A stretch of DNA of 64,000 nucleotides from Janthinobacterium rivuli. GTDB taxonomy: Bacteria; Pseudomonadota; Gammaproteobacteria; Burkholderiales; Burkholderiaceae_D. The translations under genes were made by a program, and so were the position numbers. Location: NCBI RefSeq assembly GCF_029690045.1, contig NZ_CP121464.1:868001-932000 (forward strand), written 5' to 3'. Of the stretch, positions 24,045 through 32,837 are shown piece after piece (position 1 is the stretch's first letter; every line of letters begins with the position of its first letter). Below the pieces are notes generated by a model. It did not search any database. It had not been told where the DNA came from and saw only the letters and a list, made by a program, of their open reading frames with translations.

Positions 24045-24071
24045 GGGGTCAGACCCGCCGGGTCTGACCCC
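24045..24071. repeat. GGGGTCAGACCC palindrome hairpin
   Basis: GGGGTCAGACCC (24045-24056) and GGGTCTGACCCC (24060-24071) form a perfect 12-bp stem with a GCC loop, extended by a flanking T-A pair. It is the same repeat unit as the pair at 13640-13703. Its place 17 bp after the DUF3108 operon suggests it can also serve as a terminator-like structure, although no T-run follows. Confidence 0.75.
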
Positions 24072-24250
24072 AGCCTTTCATGGGTTTTCGCCATCAGGAG
24101 TCTTAATAAGCAGGCGCCAGCGTTGCGCCGTGTCCGCACCTCCCCCTCCCATGCGCTAAATTGCATGTCAGAACTGATATACTGACGCCCCCGCCCCGCA
24201 GCGCCGCGTTAGCCCGCAGCGCCGCCCGCTGAACACTCATCCGGAAAAGA

Positions 24251-25633
24251 ATGATTGATATAATGGCAAGTGCAGCCGTGGCTACGGATGCAAATCAGAC
24301 AGAGCAAGAGCATCACGATTCCTTGCAGGCGCATTTTCAGCCCAATATTTCGGCCGACGAGATCGAGCAGGTATTTCACTTGAAGCGGGCGCAGCCCTTG
24401 CTGCAAGTGTTTACGGCCCTGTTCCACGGCGGTTTCGATGGCGTGCTGGTGCGCCTGCTGGTGTTGCGCGAGCTGGCGTCCGATGCGGCCACGTCCGCCT
24501 ATACGCGCGCCGATATCAATACGAAACTGGCGTATCTGTTGCCGGAAAGCCTGGAAACGGTCTTGCTGCGCCTGCGTTCGAACCAGTTGCTGGCCTGGGA
24601 TGCGCAGCAGGGCGTGTACCGCGTGACCCCGATGGCGCGCAATGTGCTGTCCGCCATCGACAGCTTGCTGGGCCTGGGGCAGACGGAAGACGAAGCGGAA
24701 ATGGGTTTCCTGCTGTCGCAGGTGGCGGGCGCGCAAGCCGTCGGCGGCGTATCCGTTGAACAACTCCAGCATTTGCTGGGGCGCCTGGTGGACTTGACGG
24801 AGGAGTTCTCCGACGCCATCGCTTCCGGTTCCGAATTCCGGCTGCGCACGGCGCAAGCGAAGTGGAACATGGCCTGCGACTGGGTCGAGAAGGGTTCCGA
24901 GATTCTCGTGGCGATCACGTCCGATGAAAACGCGGACAGCGCCACGCACAAGGCGGCGCAGGCGATTGGCCGCGCGCAAAGTAAATTGCTCAACATGCAA
25001 GGCATGTTTTCGCGCGCCCTGAACCAGATCGAGCGCCAGCGCGTGCACCTGGGCCAGTCGGGCCTGTCGACTACCGACATCAAGCGCTGGCTCTTGCTGC
25101 ACGACGACCTGGCCAGCCTGGCCGAGGGCGCCATCGACCAGCCCGTCGTACCGCTGTTCTCCACGCCGGCCGAAATGATCGATGTGGCCGAAACGGAACT
25201 GCTGTCCGAACGGGCGGCAGGCGTCATCAACACGGGCCTGCCTAGCGGCGAGGATGCGCCCACCACCATCAGCGACGGACCCGCCATGCAGCTTGAACTC
25301 GATGACCTGTTGGACCGCCTGTCAAACTTCGCCAGCCTGGGCAATTTCCCCAGCATCGGCGAAGAGGGGCCGAAATCGGTGCCCGTGCAGGATTCCTTGC
25401 TGCCGGCCAGCTTTGCCGTGGCCTCGTACCGCGCCTCCATGCTGCCGCTGCTGGGCGATGTGTCCGAAGCGAGCTTGCAAGGCTCGACGGCCGAACTGGC
25501 CCGCTTGCCGATTACCTTTACACCGACCGACGAGATGGTCCAGCTGACCGACCCCCACGTGGCGGCCATGTCGATCGCCTCGCTTTCACTGAATGTTTCA
25601 CTTGATTTAGATAGCGGCACCGCCGATGAATGA
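24251..25633 (+). CDS. Kleisin-like subunit of an SMC complex (MksF/JetA-like)
   Basis: This 460-residue cytoplasmic protein is the first gene of a three-gene SMC operon. Residues 25-140 read as a winged-helix region (IEQVFHLKRAQPLLQVFTAL, LAYLLPESLETVLLRLRSNQLL). A helical middle follows (LTEEFSDAIASGSEFRLRTA, AIGRAQSKLLNMQGMFSRAL), then an acidic, low-complexity C-terminus. Kleisin-like MksF/JetA proteins have this size and layout and bridge the SMC heads. The assignment rests on gene order and architecture, not on a sequence motif. GGAAAAG precedes ATG 24251. Its last bases overlap the next start by 8 bp. Confidence 0.6.
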   Translation: MIDIMASAAVATDANQTEQEHHDSLQAHFQPNISADEIEQVFHLKRAQPLLQVFTALFHGGFDGVLVRLLVLRELASDAATSAYTRADINTKLAYLLPESLETVLLRLRSNQLLAWDAQQGVYRVTPMARNVLSAIDSLLGLGQTEDEAEMGFLLSQVAGAQAVGGVSVEQLQHLLGRLVDLTEEFSDAIASGSEFRLRTAQAKWNMACDWVEKGSEILVAITSDENADSATHKAAQAIGRAQSKLLNMQGMFSRALNQIERQRVHLGQSGLSTTDIKRWLLLHDDLASLAEGAIDQPVVPLFSTPAEMIDVAETELLSERAAGVINTGLPSGEDAPTTISDGPAMQLELDDLLDRLSNFASLGNFPSIGEEGPKSVPVQDSLLPASFAVASYRASMLPLLGDVSEASLQGSTAELARLPITFTPTDEMVQLTDPHVAAMSIASLSLNVSLDLDSGTADE

Positions 25634-26360
25634 CGATTCCCAAATCCTGATTGCGCGCCTGCTCACGCATCAAACCCTGCGCCGCGACGACAAGCTCGTC
25701 AAGCGCGTGCTGTCCGACGAGCTGTTCCGCGCCGAAATCGATGCGCGATTGCTGGCTTGCGGCCTGAAGCTGCTCGACAACGTGTACGCCGACCATGTCA
25801 CCCTGGCCCTGACGCGCACCATCGAGCCGAAGATTTTCGGCGCGCGCGACGTGTGGCAAAACAATAATTTTGGCCTGGCGCGCGATGGCGTGGCCTTGCT
25901 GGTGGTACTGTGGGCGCAGATCATCCTGCCCAAGCGTGAACGCCAGGAAACGCACCAGCACGCGGACGATGACCAGAACGATATGTTCGGCACGGAAAAG
26001 CCGCTGCCACGCGCGGAAGACGCGTCGATCGGCATTTCCTACAAGGCGCTGCTGTCGGACTTCGGCGACAAGCTGGGCAAGAAGACGCGCATGGACATGA
26101 ATCTGGGCACCCTGGCCAAGCTGGGCTTCATCGAGCGGCGCGGCGATTTCATCCTCGAAGGTCCGCTGCTGGACCTGATGATGGATACCGACGTGCTCAA
26201 GGAACGCATCATCAACGGCGCCCTGGCCGACGTGTTCAAGCGGGCGCCGGCGCGCCTGGTGGCCGTCGACCTCGATGCTGACTTGTTGGCTGATTTGTCC
26301 GCCGACATCGGCGACCTGCCAGATGCGGGCGACGAGCCTGCGTCCGACCTCCCTCACTGA
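25626..26360 (+). CDS. KITE-like subunit of an SMC complex (MksE/JetB-like)
   Basis: This is a 244-residue protein. The N-terminal half shows the pattern typical of MksE/JetB: a first helix ILIARLLTHQTLRRDD, then IDARLLACGLKLLDNVYADH followed by a strand TLALTRT. A second winged-helix-like segment follows (GISYKALLSDFGDKLGK, LGTLAKLGFIERRGDFILEG). An acidic tail (DLPDAGDEPASDLP) ends it. KITE proteins bind the kleisin in SMC complexes. The start overlaps the kleisin-like gene by 8 bp and the SMC gene begins 9 bp after its end, so the three proteins are probably made in stoichiometric amounts. Confidence 0.6.
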   Translation: MNDDSQILIARLLTHQTLRRDDKLVKRVLSDELFRAEIDARLLACGLKLLDNVYADHVTLALTRTIEPKIFGARDVWQNNNFGLARDGVALLVVLWAQIILPKRERQETHQHADDDQNDMFGTEKPLPRAEDASIGISYKALLSDFGDKLGKKTRMDMNLGTLAKLGFIERRGDFILEGPLLDLMMDTDVLKERIINGALADVFKRAPARLVAVDLDADLLADLSADIGDLPDAGDEPASDLPH

Positions 26361-26368
26361 AAGCGCCC

Positions 26369-29200
26369 ATGTTTCATATCAAATCACTTGAACTGGTGCA
26401 CTGGGATTACTGGCAGCGCATCAAGAATATTCCGCTCGACGCGAAGATCATCACCATCGCCGGGCAGAATGGTTCCGGCAAGACCACCTTGCTCGACGCC
26501 TTGCGCACCCTGTTCGGCCTCGACTGCTCGATGGGCCGCACCTATAAACACTATGCGCGCCATTCGGGCCAGCAGACGGCCTGGCTGCGCGCCGTGGTCG
26601 ACAACAAGAACGTGGGCAAGCAGTTGTCGAACCGTCCGTTCCGCAGTTCCGGCTTCTTCAGCGATGATGAAGTGACGCTGTTTTGCCAGATCCAGAAAAA
26701 TGGCGGCGACTGGAAGCGCCAGTATCTGATGCGTCCGGGCAATGTGCAGATCGAAGACATTACGGATGCCAACGACTGGCTCGGCGTGGAAAACTACCGC
26801 AAGCGCCTGGCCAATGCAGGGCTGTCGCCGGCCATGTCGAAAGTGCTGGCGCTGGAGCAGGGCGAGACGGACAAATTGTGCGAATACGCGCCGCGCCAGC
26901 TGCTCGACCTGGTGTTCCAGGTGTTTGGCGACAAGGAAGTGCTGGACGCCTACGATGAAGCCAAGCGCCACCAGCGCGACACGGAAGTGGAACTGAAGCG
27001 TTTCGAAACGGAACTCGAAGCGTCGAAAACCAACCTGGAAGGCTTGCGCCTGCGTGTGGCCAATTACCACCAGTGGGAAGGCCTGCATAAGGAACGTCGC
27101 AACCTGCTGGAAGAAGTGCTGCCCAGCCTGCAGTACCACGAGGCGCGCGAAAAGGCGGCCATCGCCAGCCGCCAATTGCGCGATGCGCGCAAACCGATGG
27201 CGCAGGCGGATCAGCAACTGACGGACAAGCGCAATGCGCTGGCCGCGCAAGCGAAGGCCCTGTCCGACGCGCAAATGAACGAGACCTTGCTGGAACAGGA
27301 ATCGATCGGTTTGCAGAGCCGTTTGTCCCTGATCAATAGCAAGCTGAAACCGCTGGACAGCCTGCTGGAACAGAAAGACCGCCTGCACAAGCTGGCGGCG
27401 GACTCGGGCAGCGACATCGCCGAAGTGGCGGCCCAGCTGGAACAGAAGGAAGCGGAACTGTTGCGCCAGCGCCAGCAGCGCGACGCCCTGTCGGCCCGCA
27501 TCGCGGGCGAGCAGGCGACGATTGCAGCATTGCAAGGCAAGACGGCCATGCCGGAGCCGGACAATGTGCGCGGCATGCGCCGCGCGCTGCGCGACGCGGG
27601 TATTCCCCACGCGATGCTGTCGGACATCGTCGAAGTGACGGACAGCCGCTGGCAGGGCGCCGTCGAAGGCGTACTGGGCGGTTACGCCTCGGTCGTCCTG
27701 CTCGACAAGGCCAAGGATGCGGCTGCCGCCTACCGTTTGGCCGAGAAGGAACGCTACCGCCACTTCATCGTGCCCGACCTCGTCACGGCGCCAGTGGCGA
27801 AAGATGAAAGCTTGCTGGCCGTGGTGAAATTTTCCGCGCCCGTGCCGAGCTGGCTGATCGAGCAATTGTCGCGCATTGCGCGTGTCGATTCCGTCGAAGC
27901 CGGCTTCAAGCTGGGCAACCACGAGGAATGGATCACGCCCGAGGCGTATCACCGCGAACGCCGCGGCGGTCGCTCCCTGTTCGTGGAAGCGTCGCGCTAC
28001 CGCTTCGGCCAGGCTGGCCGCAGCGGCCGCCTGGAAGCGCTGCTGCGCTCCCTGCCGGGTCTGGAAGGCCAGGAAGACACGCTCACCTTGGCGATCTCGA
28101 AGCTGGCGGCCGAAGTGGGCGCCTTGAAAGCGCGCATCGCCGGCGTCGACGCGGCCAAGGAACTCAGTGCGCGTCAGGAAGAATTCGCCGAAGCGCTGCG
28201 CAATTCCAAGCCGCTCAAGGAAGAGCGCCTGGAAGTGGGCGGCCGTCTGGGCGAGCTGCAAAACCTGACCAAGAACGCCACGGTGGCGCGCACGCGTGCC
28301 GATACCGTGTGGCAAAACGCGCGCCTGGCCTTGTCGGAAGCGGAAGCGGGGTCGCGCCTGGGCTACAAGAAGCAAATTGAGCAGCGCGCCGAGCATGCGC
28401 GCGCCTTGCTGGCCTTGCGCCATGCGTGGCGCCACCTGCCGAAAAGCTGGCGCCGTCCCGCCCGCCGCGCGGCCCTGGTGGCCGAGCACCAGAATGCGCA
28501 CCAGGTCGATCTGCGCGTGGCCAGCCTGCAAAACAGCCTGGCGCGCGACGACTGGGAACTCGACGCCACCGTCATCGACCAGCATCACCGTTTGTCGGAC
28601 CAGCTGCATGGCCGCCAGTCGGAAACGGACGAGCGCCGCTACCAGAACAACCGCGCCATCGAAGCGACGGGCAATGCCCGCGGCGCCTACATGGAGCGCT
28701 TGCGCTACACCATCAAGACCTACAGCAAGAACATCAAGGAACTGGGTGAACTGGCCGGCATCGAAGTGCATGCCGACCCCGTGCGCCTGGAAAACGACGA
28801 CGTGCAGCTGTCGCAGGCGGGCTTGCACGTGCGCTTCAAGTTCGACGGCAAGGGCGTGATCGGCATGAACGATGGCGAAGCGTCGGGCGGCCAGCAAGTG
28901 ATGAAGTCGCTGGTGCTGCTGATCGGCTTGCTGAAATCGGAAGACGGTTCCGGCGGCTTCGTCTTCATCGACGAACCGTTTGCCCACCTCGATATCCGCA
29001 ACATTCAATTGGTCGGCGAATTCCTGAAAAATACGGAAGCGCAATACCTGATGACGACGCCGTTGACGCACAACACGGATGTCTACGATCCGTCGGAGCT
29101 CACTTTGATCACCAGCAAGAAGAAAAAGGATACCCAATGGGCGCAACCGATTTTCGTGCTGCAGCGCCGCGTCGATCCCGTATCGGGCAAGGTGGCGTGA
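26369..29200 (+). CDS. SMC-like ATPase (MksB/JetC-like condensin)
   Basis: This 943-residue protein has SMC architecture. An N-terminal ATP head has Walker A GQNGSGKT at 32-39. Coiled-coil arms follow (about 200-400 and 560-740, with many E/Q/R/L heptads), separated by a hinge-like globular segment (about 400-540, GVLGGYASVVLLDKAKDAA). The C-terminal head has the signature ASGGQQVM (S839) and Walker B FVFIDEPFAHLD (D868, E869). It is shorter than classical SMC or MukB. It should load on DNA with the two upstream proteins and extrude or compact loops. No Toprim nuclease gene (JetD/MksG) follows, so chromosome organisation fits better than plasmid defence. Confidence 0.8.
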   Translation: MFHIKSLELVHWDYWQRIKNIPLDAKIITIAGQNGSGKTTLLDALRTLFGLDCSMGRTYKHYARHSGQQTAWLRAVVDNKNVGKQLSNRPFRSSGFFSDDEVTLFCQIQKNGGDWKRQYLMRPGNVQIEDITDANDWLGVENYRKRLANAGLSPAMSKVLALEQGETDKLCEYAPRQLLDLVFQVFGDKEVLDAYDEAKRHQRDTEVELKRFETELEASKTNLEGLRLRVANYHQWEGLHKERRNLLEEVLPSLQYHEAREKAAIASRQLRDARKPMAQADQQLTDKRNALAAQAKALSDAQMNETLLEQESIGLQSRLSLINSKLKPLDSLLEQKDRLHKLAADSGSDIAEVAAQLEQKEAELLRQRQQRDALSARIAGEQATIAALQGKTAMPEPDNVRGMRRALRDAGIPHAMLSDIVEVTDSRWQGAVEGVLGGYASVVLLDKAKDAAAAYRLAEKERYRHFIVPDLVTAPVAKDESLLAVVKFSAPVPSWLIEQLSRIARVDSVEAGFKLGNHEEWITPEAYHRERRGGRSLFVEASRYRFGQAGRSGRLEALLRSLPGLEGQEDTLTLAISKLAAEVGALKARIAGVDAAKELSARQEEFAEALRNSKPLKEERLEVGGRLGELQNLTKNATVARTRADTVWQNARLALSEAEAGSRLGYKKQIEQRAEHARALLALRHAWRHLPKSWRRPARRAALVAEHQNAHQVDLRVASLQNSLARDDWELDATVIDQHHRLSDQLHGRQSETDERRYQNNRAIEATGNARGAYMERLRYTIKTYSKNIKELGELAGIEVHADPVRLENDDVQLSQAGLHVRFKFDGKGVIGMNDGEASGGQQVMKSLVLLIGLLKSEDGSGGFVFIDEPFAHLDIRNIQLVGEFLKNTEAQYLMTTPLTHNTDVYDPSELTLITSKKKKDTQWAQPIFVLQRRVDPVSGKVA

Positions 29201-30204
29201 TGGCCATGGGCAAGCTCATTCTGGCCGCGGCCCTGTCGCTGGCATTGGCCGGCACGGCCGTGGCCAACGACGGCATCGGTTCCGTGAGCGCGGGCGGCAT
29301 TCTGTTCGGCAAGACGGATGCCGTGGCCATGAAAAAGGAAGTGCTCAGCGTGAGCACGGACTTGATCAAGGTCGAGTATGAATTCCTCAATGAATCGGCC
29401 AGGGATGTGGAAGAGACGATCTTCTTCCCCTTGCCAGAATACGCGTCCGGCTACCACGGCTCGCCCACGTATTATGGCCAGCCGCAGCAGTTTACTGTCG
29501 ACGTGGATGGCAAGCGCAAGGATTATAAAACCACCTTTGTCGCCAAGTTCGATGCCGAGGACGTGACGGCCCGCTTGCGCCAGCTGGGATTGTCGGATGC
29601 GCAAATTGCGTATTTCCCCTCGCACACGCCGTTCGACAAGAAAGTGACGCCGCTGACGGCCGCGCAGAGCAAGATCATGATCCGTGAAGGCCTACTGGCC
29701 CAGCTGTACGACGAGGAATGGGTGCCGGCCTGGACCGTGAAAGTCATCTACCTGTGGCAGCAGAAATTCCCCGCCGGCAAAGTCGTGCGCGTGCGCCATC
29801 AATATGCGCCGTTCGTCGCGGCCGGTCCTGGCGCTTCTTACCTGGGCGATGGCAATGCCTTTGAAAAGAAATACTGCGGCGACAAGGCCTTCTACAAGAC
29901 GTGGAACCGCCTGGCGGCCAAGCAGGGTGAAAGCGGCTTCGTCAATGCCGTGTGGGTCTCGTACATTCTGACGACGGGCAATACATGGAAGAATGGCATC
30001 GAAGACTTTACCTTGAACCTGATCAAGGGCAAGTCGGACGAGCTGGTCAGCCTGTGCTTCCCCGGTACGTTTACGAAAATCAACCCCACCACCTTGCAAG
30101 TCAAGCTGCGCAACTTCCATCCGAAACAGGACCTGGACGTGTACTTTGGCAATGTCGAGATCGGTGGTGCCCACGACGGCGTGGCGCCGCAGATCCGGCC
30201 GTGA
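29200..30204 (+). CDS. Secreted DUF4424 protein
   Basis: This 334-residue protein has a signal peptide (MGKLILAAALSLALAG, cleavage near AVAND) and a DUF4424 domain beginning NDGIGSVSAGGILFGKTDAV. Later landmarks are ESARDVEETIFFPLPEY, RVRHQYAPFVA and FTLNLIKGKSDELVSLC. The domain is found in periplasmic proteins of proteobacteria and has no assigned function. The start codon overlaps the SMC stop (TGATG), so it is translated from the same transcript, although a link between a periplasmic protein and a DNA-bound complex is not obvious. ATG 29206 is an alternative start. Confidence 0.8.
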   Translation: MAMGKLILAAALSLALAGTAVANDGIGSVSAGGILFGKTDAVAMKKEVLSVSTDLIKVEYEFLNESARDVEETIFFPLPEYASGYHGSPTYYGQPQQFTVDVDGKRKDYKTTFVAKFDAEDVTARLRQLGLSDAQIAYFPSHTPFDKKVTPLTAAQSKIMIREGLLAQLYDEEWVPAWTVKVIYLWQQKFPAGKVVRVRHQYAPFVAAGPGASYLGDGNAFEKKYCGDKAFYKTWNRLAAKQGESGFVNAVWVSYILTTGNTWKNGIEDFTLNLIKGKSDELVSLCFPGTFTKINPTTLQVKLRNFHPKQDLDVYFGNVEIGGAHDGVAPQIRP

Positions 30205-30208
30205 GCAC

Positions 30209-30787
30209 GTGAGCGAGCAGCAGGCACTGGCGGTGCGTCTGCGCGCCATCGCCCGCGCCACACCGTGGTGCATGCAAGCCTTGCAAGCCGTGGCGCAGCT
30301 GGGCTTGCCCCACTGCTGCATCGGTGCCGGCGCCGTGCGCAACCTCGTGTGGGACGCCTTGCACGGCTACGCGCAACCGTCGGTCTTGAGCGACGTCGAC
30401 GTGGCGTATTTCGATGCGCACAATTTGCAACCCCGGCGCGAGGTGGAACTGCGCCAGCGCCTGGAAACTGCGTTGCCCGGCGTGCCGTGGGAGGTCTGCA
30501 ACCAGGCGCGGGTGCACCTGTGGTTCGAAGATGCTTTTGGCTATGCCGTGCCGCCGCTGCTGTCGCTCGACGACGCCATCGCTTCCTGGCCCGAATTTGC
30601 CACCTCGGTTGGCATCTGGCTGCAGCCTGACGGCGAGATCGGCATCGTCGCGCCGCATGGCCTCGATGATCTGTTCAATATGGTGGTGCGGCGCAACCCG
30701 GCGCGCATCAGCCTGGACGGCTATGCGCAGCGCCTGGCCAGCAAGGACTATGCGGCGCGCTGGCCGCGCGTCACCCTCATCGCTTAG
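30209..30787 (+). CDS. Nucleotidyltransferase-fold protein
   Basis: This 192-residue soluble protein starts at GTG 30209, just after the DUF4424 stop. It shows a nucleotidyltransferase-like core: IGAGAVRNLVWDALHG, then LSDVDVAYFDAHN, where the DxD pair would bind metal, and EVCNQARVHLWFED. It matches the family of uncharacterised bacterial nucleotidyltransferases of about 190 residues formerly called DUF925. The substrate is unknown. The upstream frame is open but inside the previous gene. The ribosome site is weak, which suggests translation coupled to the preceding gene. Confidence 0.7.
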   Translation: MSEQQALAVRLRAIARATPWCMQALQAVAQLGLPHCCIGAGAVRNLVWDALHGYAQPSVLSDVDVAYFDAHNLQPRREVELRQRLETALPGVPWEVCNQARVHLWFEDAFGYAVPPLLSLDDAIASWPEFATSVGIWLQPDGEIGIVAPHGLDDLFNMVVRRNPARISLDGYAQRLASKDYAARWPRVTLIA

Positions 30788-30874
30788 GTAAGTATTATCG
30801 CAAAGGCAATTAAATGCACTGTGGATACAGATTGCCTATAATTACCAATTATTCAATAGTGTTTTCCTGATCCC

Positions 30875-31684
30875 ATGTCCTTTTTGATTTCTACGCCGCT
30901 GCGCCGCCTCGGGCGCCTGTTCTGCCTTTCCTCCGCCCTCGTGGCGCCTGCCGCCTGGGCCGACAGCTATACCGATTTCCAGCAAGCTGCCTCGCGCCTG
31001 GAAGCGATGGTGGCCGCGTCCACTGCCGATGGCAGCTTGCCGCGTTTGGCCAACCCTGGCGTGGCGGCATTGTTTGCCCAGGTCGCCGATGGCCCGCGCC
31101 TGTTCCAGGCGCCCGTCGCGGCGCTGCAGGACATGAACCAGAGCGTGGCCCTGTGCGAGCGGGCAACCAACCTGGGCAAGGCGTATTACACGTTTGGCTT
31201 GCAACGGCCGCTGCTGCTGTCCGGCGCGGAGCTGCAGCAGGCGCGCCGGGAGCAGGTGACGCAGAACCTGGCCAATTATGGCGATGAAATGGCCGCCCTG
31301 TTTGCCTTCGGCGTACATTGCCATGCGCACTTGATCGGCTTGATGGAAGCCGAGTTCCGCACGCAGCCGGCGCAGGACGTGAGCGGTGCCGAGCGCATGC
31401 GCGCCCGCGCCTTCAGCAAGGGATCGAGCACCATGTTTGCGAACGTGGTGCAGTTCGTGCAGGTGCCGTACTGGAATGGGGCGCAGAAGAAGGTCATGCT
31501 GGCAGCGGCGGCGCAGCACGCCACGGCGAATGCCAATCTGATGGCGCCGCCCTTGCGCGAGCGCATGCTGACCAGCCTGGCCGAGGCGGACAAGGACCTC
31601 GATCCCACCCTGGCGCCTGCGCTGGCGACGATACGCCAGGCGCTGTCGGTGACGAGCTGTACTGGCCTGTGCCAGTACTACTGA
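30875..31684 (+). CDS. Secreted hypothetical protein
   Basis: This 269-residue protein has a signal peptide (LGRLFCLSSALVAPAAWAD). The mature part is mostly helical with scattered cysteines, two of them in the final SVTSCTGLCQYY. Segments such as LCERATNLGKAYYTFGL and HCHAHLIGLMEAEF do not match any family I know. It stands alone after a region with weak promoter-like AT-rich sequence at 30810-30860 and faces the following membrane protein gene, whose end lies 6 bp away. Confidence 0.65.
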   Translation: MSFLISTPLRRLGRLFCLSSALVAPAAWADSYTDFQQAASRLEAMVAASTADGSLPRLANPGVAALFAQVADGPRLFQAPVAALQDMNQSVALCERATNLGKAYYTFGLQRPLLLSGAELQQARREQVTQNLANYGDEMAALFAFGVHCHAHLIGLMEAEFRTQPAQDVSGAERMRARAFSKGSSTMFANVVQFVQVPYWNGAQKKVMLAAAAQHATANANLMAPPLRERMLTSLAEADKDLDPTLAPALATIRQALSVTSCTGLCQYY

Positions 31685-31690
31685 TCCGGC

Positions 31691-32209
31691 TTATTCGGCC
31701 GCTTGCAAGGGCTTGTTGCGCTGGCGCCAGCGCACCAGGCCCCACGCATACACGGCGTAGTAGCCGATGACGAGGCCGTAGGCGGCCATGGTCAGCGGGC
31801 TCTGGCCGAACGGTGGCGGCGGCACGGGCACGTCCTGGCGCGAGTTCAGGTAAATCTCCATGCCGCGGTACAGCAATCGGGCGATGAACAGCATCGTGAT
31901 GGCCAGGCCCAGGTAGCGGTGCTGGGTAAAGAAAAAGTCCTTGCCGACGTGCTCGAAGCGCGTCAGCTTCAGGCCCAGCACGCCCAGCCAGCCGCCGGCC
32001 AGCGCCGCCGCGCCCAGGCTGGACAGGGGCAGGACGTCGAATTTCGTCGTCGTCGCCAGAAACAACAGCAGTACGGGAAACGCGATCGCCACGCTCCAGT
32101 GCCGCCACAGCTGCGACTTCTGGCGCGCCACCAGTTTCTTCAGGCGCGAATAAATGCGCCAGACCAGCAGCGGGACCAGTAACAGCAGGGCGAGGGTGGT
32201 GGTTTCCAT
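31691..32209 (-). CDS. Small integral membrane protein
   Basis: This 172-residue protein starts at the ATG at 32207-32209; a longer frame upstream adds a region of mixed composition without signal. It has about four transmembrane helices: LALLLLVPLLVWRIY, WSVAIAFPVLLLFLA, LAGGWLGVLGL, YLGLAITMLFIARLL and a last YGLVIGYYAVYAWGLV. Basic residues follow the first helix (SRLKKLVARQK). It resembles CcdC/DUF1453-type membrane proteins in layout, but I cannot confirm this. The function is unknown. Confidence 0.6.
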   Translation of the reverse strand: METTTLALLLLVPLLVWRIYSRLKKLVARQKSQLWRHWSVAIAFPVLLLFLATTTKFDVLPLSSLGAAALAGGWLGVLGLKLTRFEHVGKDFFFTQHRYLGLAITMLFIARLLYRGMEIYLNSRQDVPVPPPPFGQSPLTMAAYGLVIGYYAVYAWGLVRWRQRNKPLQAAE

Positions 32210-32363
32210 GTATGCAATCGGGTACGGGTAAAACAGTGATTGTAAGCCAGATGGGGACGGGCGGCGATGCTTGTCAAACGCTAAAGGTTGCATGTTGACA
32301 TTTACATGGCAGGCGGCGGGCATCTCGTGGTATGGTCTTCTTTTGTCTGCAGGGAGGCCAGCC

Positions 32364-32516
32364 ATGTCAGTCATCCATGCCCACCGCGCGCCCGACCCGG
32401 CGCCCGTCGATGAACCCATGCCGGCGCCGGAGCCGCAAGAAGCGCCCGGGCACCATCCGGGGCCCGTGCACCCGGTGCCGCAGGACGATCCCGTGCCGCA
32501 CCCGCATCCCAGTTAA
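32364..32516 (+). CDS. Small proline/histidine-rich protein
   Basis: This short frame of 50 residues has a good ribosome site (AGGGAGG at 32351-32357) before ATG 32364. The product is rich in Pro, His and acidic residues (PVDEPMPAPEPQEAPGHH, VPHPHPS) and has no signal peptide. The composition might bind metal, but no family is recognised. It lies 24 bp before the next small gene on the same strand. Confidence 0.4.
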   Translation: MSVIHAHRAPDPAPVDEPMPAPEPQEAPGHHPGPVHPVPQDDPVPHPHPS

Positions 32517-32540
32517 TCTCGTCAAGAAAGGCTGTTTTAG

Positions 32541-32780
32541 ATGGCAATTGTCAAGGAAGTCTACACACGCAAAGTCAGCGGAGAATCGTTCGACTATGAA
32601 CTCGATTACACCCAGGGCGCGGACGTGGCCTGGATTGCGCGCGTGTATCACGACGGCGTGCTGAAGGGCTCGCCGCACGGCGCGCTGACGGCCAACGTGC
32701 TGTCCGGCCCCGCGCTGGAACAATACCTGCGCGCGTATGTCGAAGGCATGATCGAGCGGGGGCTCGACGTGGCTGAGTAA
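32541..32780 (+). CDS. Small hypothetical protein
   Basis: This 79-residue soluble protein of mixed alpha/beta composition (KEVYTRKVSGESFDYELDY, WIARVYHDGVLKGSPHG, LEQYLRAYVEGMIERGLDV) has an AAGAAAG ribosome site and is followed 23 bp later by a terminator. It looks like a genuine small single-domain protein of unknown function, perhaps co-transcribed with the proline-rich frame before it. Confidence 0.65.
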   Translation: MAIVKEVYTRKVSGESFDYELDYTQGADVAWIARVYHDGVLKGSPHGALTANVLSGPALEQYLRAYVEGMIERGLDVAE

Positions 32781-32803
32781 GCTGTTTGCAGCAGTCAAAC
32801 AAA

Positions 32804-32829
32804 AGGGCGCCGAGGCGCCCTTTGTGTTT
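32804..32829 (+). terminator. Rho-independent terminator
   Basis: GGGCGC (32805-32810) pairs with GCGCCC (32815-32820) over a CGAG loop, followed by TTTGTGTTT. A typical intrinsic terminator for the small gene upstream. Confidence 0.75.
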
Positions 32830-32837
32830 CTGGTAGT

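Noticed and set aside
24251..29200. Wadjet plasmid-defence system
   Set aside because: The JetD/MksG nuclease gene is missing and the SMC protein is shorter than usual JetC, so a defence call is not supported. Only an MksFEB-like complex is claimed.
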